Origin: Brienomyrus brachyistius
Lineage: Eukaryota; Chordata; Actinopteri; Osteoglossiformes; Mormyridae
NCBI RefSeq assembly: GCF_023856365.1
Contig: NW_026042806.1
Coordinates: 1-64,000 of the forward strand
Length of the DNA: 64,000 bases
Reading direction: 5' to 3'
Position 1 is the first letter of the stretch, and every line of letters begins with the position of its first letter. A model generated the notes under the pieces. That model was not told the origin of the DNA, did not search any database, and saw only the letters and a list, made by a program, of their open reading frames with translations. A program made the translations under genes and the position numbers. Of the stretch, positions 59,696 to 64,000 are shown one piece after another.

Positions 59696-59841
59696 CTTTT
59701 TTGTTTTCTTATAAGTTTGGTTTGCTCTATAACTTGTAAAACTAATAATCTGACCTCTTACGTAGGCCTTAAATGCTTCCCACCTTGTGCAGGGTGACGT
59801 TTAATCCGTATTAGTTTCAAAATAAATATTTATTTGATTGT

Positions 59842-60600
59842 CTATTTTTGTTTAAATCTCCATCTAGGGGGATCTCTTTTTAGTCTTAAACCTTCATATA
59901 TTAATGAGTTTGGCGAATGGTCAGATATTAAAATGCTATCGTAGTGACAATCCTTTATTTTGTACCTCATATTGCCAGAAACTAAAAAAAAAAAAAAAAA
60001 AAAAAGTGTATTTGAGTAGCAGGAGTATTTTAAGACCTTGGGGTTCATATCCCTCCAAATATCCCTCAGATCAAGTTCTTTCATAAAATGTTGAATAGTT
60101 TGTCTACTTTTAGGATGCGAGAAATCAATACCTGAGCTCCTATCCAATTCTGGATTCAATGTACAATTAAAATCCCCTCCTATAATAAAGCTACCAGACA
60201 GAGATGATGCTGTCAAAAAAAGATTATGAAAAAACTTTGGGTCGTCAATGTTTGGAGCATAGATATTTATCAGGATTATTTTTTCCGTAATAAGTGTGCC
60301 CTGTAAAATAATATATCTCCCCGCCTTGTCTTTAATAACCCTTGTCACATGGAATGGTATAGATTTGTGGATCAAAATCATAACACCTCTTGCCTGAGAG
60401 GTGAAGGGTGCAGAATATATACTGCCCTGCCACCTCCTCCTAATCTTCGCCTCTTGACTAGACAACAGGTGTGTTTCCTGAAGTAGCATGATATCAGAGT
60501 GCATAGATTTCACCCTAGTCATTACTTGTTTTACCTTCTCCAGTTTTTGTAGTCCTCTGCAGTTCCAAGAAGAAATTTTAATTCTTATTCCACCAGACAT
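59842..60600 (-). pseudogene. L1 ORF2, endonuclease part, damaged
   Basis: I place the start at the ATG complement of 60598-60600 (MSGGIRIKISSWNCRGLQK), although the frame stays open upstream to 60678. APE-type endonuclease motifs follow: SSWNCRGL, LLQETHL, NIYAPN, GGDFNC and later SDHSP. Between the YSCYSNT and LVSGN segments the expected conserved Ser-Arg-Ile-Asp block is absent and a homopolymer (22 A on the plus strand, 59984-60005) codes for Phe repeats. The frame ends in a stop after RWRFKQK. The nuclease is probably inactive. Confidence 0.85.
59984..60005. repeat. 22-base A homopolymer inside the endonuclease region
   Basis: It sits where the conserved catalytic block would be encoded. 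It may be a real replacement or a sequencing or assembly error in a homopolymer. Confidence 0.8.
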
Positions 60601-61034
60601 AACACACAGCACTAAATGAGCTTCCCAACACATTTGAAATATTAAAGGATAGAGAAACAAATAACATCTGAATGTCAAAAACTACACCCACAACAATAAG
60701 TATTGAACATACCCCTTTAACTTGAACTTTGGTACCCATTTCCCTCCCCCTATATATACTGGTACCTGTCTAACAGCTAAAGGTTGTTCCACCCAAAAGT
60801 GAGGATCAACCGACTATGCCTAAACACCTTTCCCCCCTACCCCACCCCGCTACATAAACAGAAAAACTCGTTATTGGATACATTAAGAAAATTAGGCTAC
60901 TAATAGTAGCTGTAAGCCTCTGGACCGATAAACAAATATAACAAATTGGCCTTTCTCTTTCACTCTTCTTTTAAAACTTAAAGCTCAGTAATTATTCCTT
61001 CATGCCAACACACAGCATGTCAATGATTACATTC
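60601..61034 (-). other. L1 inter-ORF spacer
   Basis: About 434 bases between the ORF1 stop and the ORF2 start; no gene of its own. Confidence 0.7.
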
Positions 61035-61976
61035 TCAACCCAGTCCACTTTCTGACCTCAGAGCCTTCACAAAATTCTCCGCTTCACCTGGCTGGTTAAA
61101 GATGCGAGACTTTCCGTTGTATGTCACTATCAGTCGCGCGGGAGGAATCATGCCGTACCGGATCCCCATGGAGCGAAGCTGTTGTCTCACGGCGTTAAAC
61201 TCTTTCTGTTTTCTGTGTACACCGGTCGCCAGGTCCTCATAAAATCTCACCGGACGGTTCTTGAAAAGAATCTGTCCCTTTGCCCTGGCAGCTCTTATCA
61301 CGGTCATTTTATCCTTGTAATTTAGGAACTTCATGATCATTGTCCTCGGTGCAGCGGTGTTTGACGTATTCTTCTGGCCGATCCGATGAGCTCTCTCCAG
61401 CGTCAGAGCGGTATGTAGCGGTGCCAAGTTCAGAGCCTCCGGCAGCCAGTTTTCCAAGAAGACGCACGCGTCCTCTCCTTCCGCGCCCTCGGGCAGGTTA
61501 ACAAGTCTCAAGTTAGAACGTCGCGATCTGGCCTCCAGATCCAGCACTTTGTCTTCGAGATCTTTGTTGTTATTTTCAAGAGTCCGTGCCTTTGCTTCCA
61601 AGGTGGTGATACTATCTTCTGCTGCAGATATCCGGGCCTCCGCCTCACCGACCCGTTTAGCACACTCATTAACATCCTTCCTCACAGTCTCTATTGCTGA
61701 CAAAATACCGTCCAGTTTGGAGGAAAAATCCGATTTCAAGTTTGCAATAGCCGCCAGTACTGCGTCTAAGCTTTCGACCGTCTTTCCCCTCTCATTTGGC
61801 TTGTCAATTTTCTCCTCCATCACCTGACAGGTGTTGGTATTATTCTCGCTATCTTCACCACTAACATTAGCTTCACAGCTAGCCTCGGAGCTCGACTTAG
61901 AAGTGAAGTTAGACAATTTCGACTGAGTCGGTCTACTAATGTTTTTACCAAGTTTCTTTTGCGAGAGAGGCATCAC
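61035..61976 (-). CDS. L1 ORF1 protein (RNA-binding, coiled coil)
   Basis: 313 codons, uninterrupted. Order: Ser/Asn-rich N-terminus (1-60), a coiled coil with regular hydrophobic spacing (about 65-150, including AEARISAAEDSITTLEAKAR), an RRM-like region starting ARSRRSNLRLVNLPEGAEGE (about 148-245), and a C-terminal domain (about 246-308) with RFYEDLATGVHRKQKEF. This is the L1 ORF1p architecture: a trimeric RNA chaperone that packages element RNA in the cytoplasm. The start Met lies about 108 bases from the element 5' end. Could supply protein in trans even though ORF2 is broken. Confidence 0.9.
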   Translation of the reverse strand: MMPLSQKKLGKNISRPTQSKLSNFTSKSSSEASCEANVSGEDSENNTNTCQVMEEKIDKPNERGKTVESLDAVLAAIANLKSDFSSKLDGILSAIETVRKDVNECAKRVGEAEARISAAEDSITTLEAKARTLENNNKDLEDKVLDLEARSRRSNLRLVNLPEGAEGEDACVFLENWLPEALNLAPLHTALTLERAHRIGQKNTSNTAAPRTMIMKFLNYKDKMTVIRAARAKGQILFKNRPVRFYEDLATGVHRKQKEFNAVRQQLRSMGIRYGMIPPARLIVTYNGKSRIFNQPGEAENFVKALRSESGLG

Positions 61977-62066
61977 TACTGGTCTTGTTCAACGTCCAAT
62001 AAACGAGTATTATTCAGGATTTTACAGAAACATAGCGGAGCAGAAGTGGGCACGTCTTCTCAGCAA

Positions 62067-62077
62067 GCCGCCATTAC
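62067..62077 (-). promoter_or_regulatory. YY1-like site at the L1 5' end
   Basis: On the element strand GTAATGGCGGC, close to the YY1 core (ATGGCGGC), within 20 bases of the element 5' end. In mammalian L1 a YY1 site near the 5' end sets accurate start of transcription; the same role here is inferred. Confidence 0.4.
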
Positions 62078-62084
62078 CGGAAAC

Positions 62085-62101
62085 CCTCATCTAGGCCTTT
62101 T
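62085..62101. repeat. Right target-site duplication of the L1
   Basis: Second copy of the 17-base target, followed by ACTAGGGATTTAAGG as in units 1 and 2. Confidence 0.9.
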
Positions 62102-62378
62102 ACTAGGGATTTAAGGTCCTGGTTTTCCTCTCAGACCCTAGAACACACTGCCAGGCTCAGATTCCCGATCCCACATCCTGCTGAAGCCCTTCCCAAGATC
62201 AGACACTAGTTTTGTTTTCCTTGTTCTTATAGTAAAATGATGGTCTTTGACTTTTATACATTATCACTGTTCTGTTAATTACACATGACCTAATCTAAGT
62301 ATTACACAAACCAAGCATAATTACTTAGAGATGTCATAAGATGGAAAATCCTTATTCAGTTAATTATTTTCCCCACAG
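62102..62378. other. Unit 3-4 junction, intron before Ig domain 1
   Basis: Equivalent of 19578-19854; no gene. Confidence 0.6.
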
Positions 62379-62615
62379 GTGCTGACAGTGTGTCTACAGT
62401 GAAATGGGCCTGTGTACAGAGAGGATGATCTGTAACAATCCCATGTTCCTATGGTGACAGATATAAAACTCATGTGAAATACTGGTGCAGAGGGTATAAT
62501 GTGAGGTCATGTACTCCCATAGTACACACTGACTCTCCACTGGAGGGTAAAGTGTGAGTCAGAGATGATCCTGACCAGCAAGTCTTCACTGTGACCATCA
62601 ACAATCTGACAGCTG
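62379..62615 (+). pseudogene. Ig domain 1 exon, 5' fragment (unit 4)
   Basis: Same truncation as unit 1, with both TGA codons and the CCACTGGAGG variant shared with unit 1. It keeps CCTGACCAGC, where unit 1 lost a base. Confidence 0.85.
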
Positions 62616-63378
62616 TAGGAATTATTAGCTCAGGTATATTTTAATATCTCCACCAATATGTTTTGAAATTAATTAACTTTTAATTAATTATTATTTGATG
62701 CTGATTAGTAACCAATTGTTATGCCGAATGGTCGGTTCCTCCAAACTCAAATGCGAATCCCAGTGAGTCTGTTAATGTGAGACTTAAATGGGATTCATTA
62801 ATAACCCGTATCGCTTAATAACTTGGGTTAGTAGGCTCGTCCAGCGAGCTGGGTCACCAGGTAATGTAAACGATCGGTAGCGAAGCTCCCCTCACAGCCA
62901 ATGAGAGAGAGTCTCGCGATATTTCAGGCGAGTTTGAGGTTTCAGAGCGTAGTAGGCAGATCGCAGAGGCAGGGACTATTGTGAGCACTCAATGACGGAG
63001 GCTGAAGTTGTGTAAAAAGACATACATTTATTCCTACAACTAACATAAGACAGACATTATACCTAACAAACAATAAACATGAAATAACGGAAAAGACACA
63101 AACGATGTAATCATGAAAATGCAGTGACCAGATTTAAAATGATTAACCTAAAAAGGGAAAAACTGTTCTGCAAAGCAAGCAGTTTGTAGGAATATAAACC
63201 TAAAGGAATATAGCAGGTGAATAGGACAGTTTAGGTTGTTAGAAAGGAAAGGAAGTTGGTTTACTTGGATGCAGGAAAGAGGGAGGTCTTTGCAGTTGGT
63301 TGCAGTGGCTGATGAGCTGATGGGTGATGGCTCTCAGGGAGGCGCGGTGTTTGCAGCGGTTGTTGGAGTGGAGTCCCG
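62616..63378. other. Insertion inside Ig domain 1 exon (unit 4)
   Basis: Near-identical to 242-1000, with a few small differences. Confidence 0.6.
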
Positions 63379-63591
63379 TACTGGTGCAGAGGGTATAATG
63401 TGAAGTCATGTACTCCCATAGTACACACTGACTCTCCACAGGAGGGTAAAGTGTGAGTCAGAGATGATCCTGACCAGCGAGTCTTCACTGTGACCATCAA
63501 CAATCTGACAGCTGAGGATTCCGATCGGTACTGGTGTGGTGTGAAGTACAGTGGAGCCTCTCTGATCAGGTTAATCTGTCAGTCACTGATG
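63379..63591 (+). pseudogene. Ig domain 1 exon, duplicated 3' part (unit 4)
   Basis: As at 1001-1213, with the unit 1 type TACAG variant and donor GTAAGA. Confidence 0.8.
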
Positions 63592-63942
63592 GTAAGATGT
63601 CTGTACTGCAGACTGTAGCCAATGAGATGCACAGTATGTAACATGTCACTGAGTCAAAAAGGAAGGACCTTAACACAAACACTGATGGAAAAATGTTTTA
63701 ATATTTTAAAAATCTGCATTTTAATTTAATTCAATATGATAAACGAGACTTGGAAGAAGTAACAGTGTCAGCTAAATCGGGCGACTTCATGAGGTTAAAT
63801 ATGATAAGCAATATGTTAAAAAATGTCAGGGGTTGGCCAAACATTTACATACAGTATGTATGTTGTAATGGGCTGATATTCATAAACATTTCATTGCTGT
63901 GGAAATCGTTGAGTGTTTTACCTGTGTGTTGAAGTCCTCCAG

Positions 63943-64000
63943 GGCTGTCAGTGGACAAACAGGAGGTGACGGGTGTGGATGGAGACAGTGTCAGTGTTAC
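63943..64000 (+). pseudogene. Ig domain 2 exon, cut by the window end (unit 4)
   Basis: Starts LSVDKQEVTGVDGDSV after the CCTCCAG acceptor; the window ends at the position of the shared frame break. Confidence 0.75.

Larger units (their letters stand above)
56401..62084 (-). mobile_element. L1/Tx1-like non-LTR retrotransposon, near full length
   Basis: About 5.7 kb on the minus strand, found only in unit 3. From its 5' end (62084): a 5' untranslated region of about 108 bases, ORF1, a spacer of about 430 bases, ORF2 (endonuclease then reverse transcriptase), a 3' untranslated region with an AAAT-type microsatellite (56661-56697 on the plus strand), an AATAAA signal near 56422 and a short A tail (T run at 56401-56409). 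A 17-base duplicated target flanks it. Full length plus a clean duplication point to a recent insertion, although ORF2 is broken. Confidence 0.95.

Overview
The window looks like part of a ray-finned fish (teleost-type) genome. The evidence is CD300/CMRF35- or pIgR-like immunoglobulin exons in the form typical of fish multigene families, and a dense load of fish-type repeats: L2-like and L1/Tx1-like LINEs, a Tc1-like transposon, LTR retroelement pieces and GGAT- and CA-tailed repeats. The species cannot be named from the sequence. There is no bacterial-style gene organisation, no rRNA or tRNA gene I can support, and no CRISPR array.

Layout: the window is a head-to-tail tandem array of one large unit. 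Three whole units and the start of a fourth are present, anchored on the first Ig exon: unit 1 from 6, unit 2 from 19855, unit 3 from 36501, unit 4 from 62379. Spacings are 19849, 16646 and 25878 bases. Unit 2 is short because it lacks about 3.2 kb that units 1 and 3 have. Unit 3 is long because a nearly full-length L1-type LINE (56401-62084, minus strand, 17-base target duplication) inserted into it. The units read as very similar by eye (I estimate about 98%, not computed).

Each unit carries, in order on the plus strand: Ig domain 1 exon, Ig domain 2 exon, membrane/tail exon with a polyA signal, a solo LTR with a perfect 5-base target duplication, and then a leader (signal peptide) exon. 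The leader's splice phase fits the Ig domain 1 exon of the next unit. A gene would therefore span a unit boundary, with a first intron of about 10-20 kb. Then follow a broken inverted leader copy, an L2-like LINE 3' end, a CpG-containing promoter-like segment with an RFX X-box-like site and a tiny first-exon candidate, a G-rich tract, an exon-like ORF, a Tc1-like transposon (units 1 and 3 only), a LINE C-terminus, a decayed LTR-retrotransposon gag-protease piece and an L2-like reverse transcriptase fragment.

All complete Ig domain 1 copies share two in-frame TGA codons, and all complete domain 2 copies share a frameshift. The receptor copies therefore look like pseudogenes that were already broken before the array expanded. 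Intact-looking ORFs of real length are confined to the L1: ORF1 complete, and a reverse transcriptase ORF of 954 codons separated from a damaged endonuclease.

The most informative features are the rearrangements that differ between units. These are a 479-base template-switch-like insertion in unit 3, an insertion flanked by a 135-base duplication shared only by units 1 and 4, several microhomology-type deletions, and a mosaic pattern of shared variants. No novel defence or regulatory system can be supported. The interest is in how an immune-receptor pseudogene array grows and is reshuffled.
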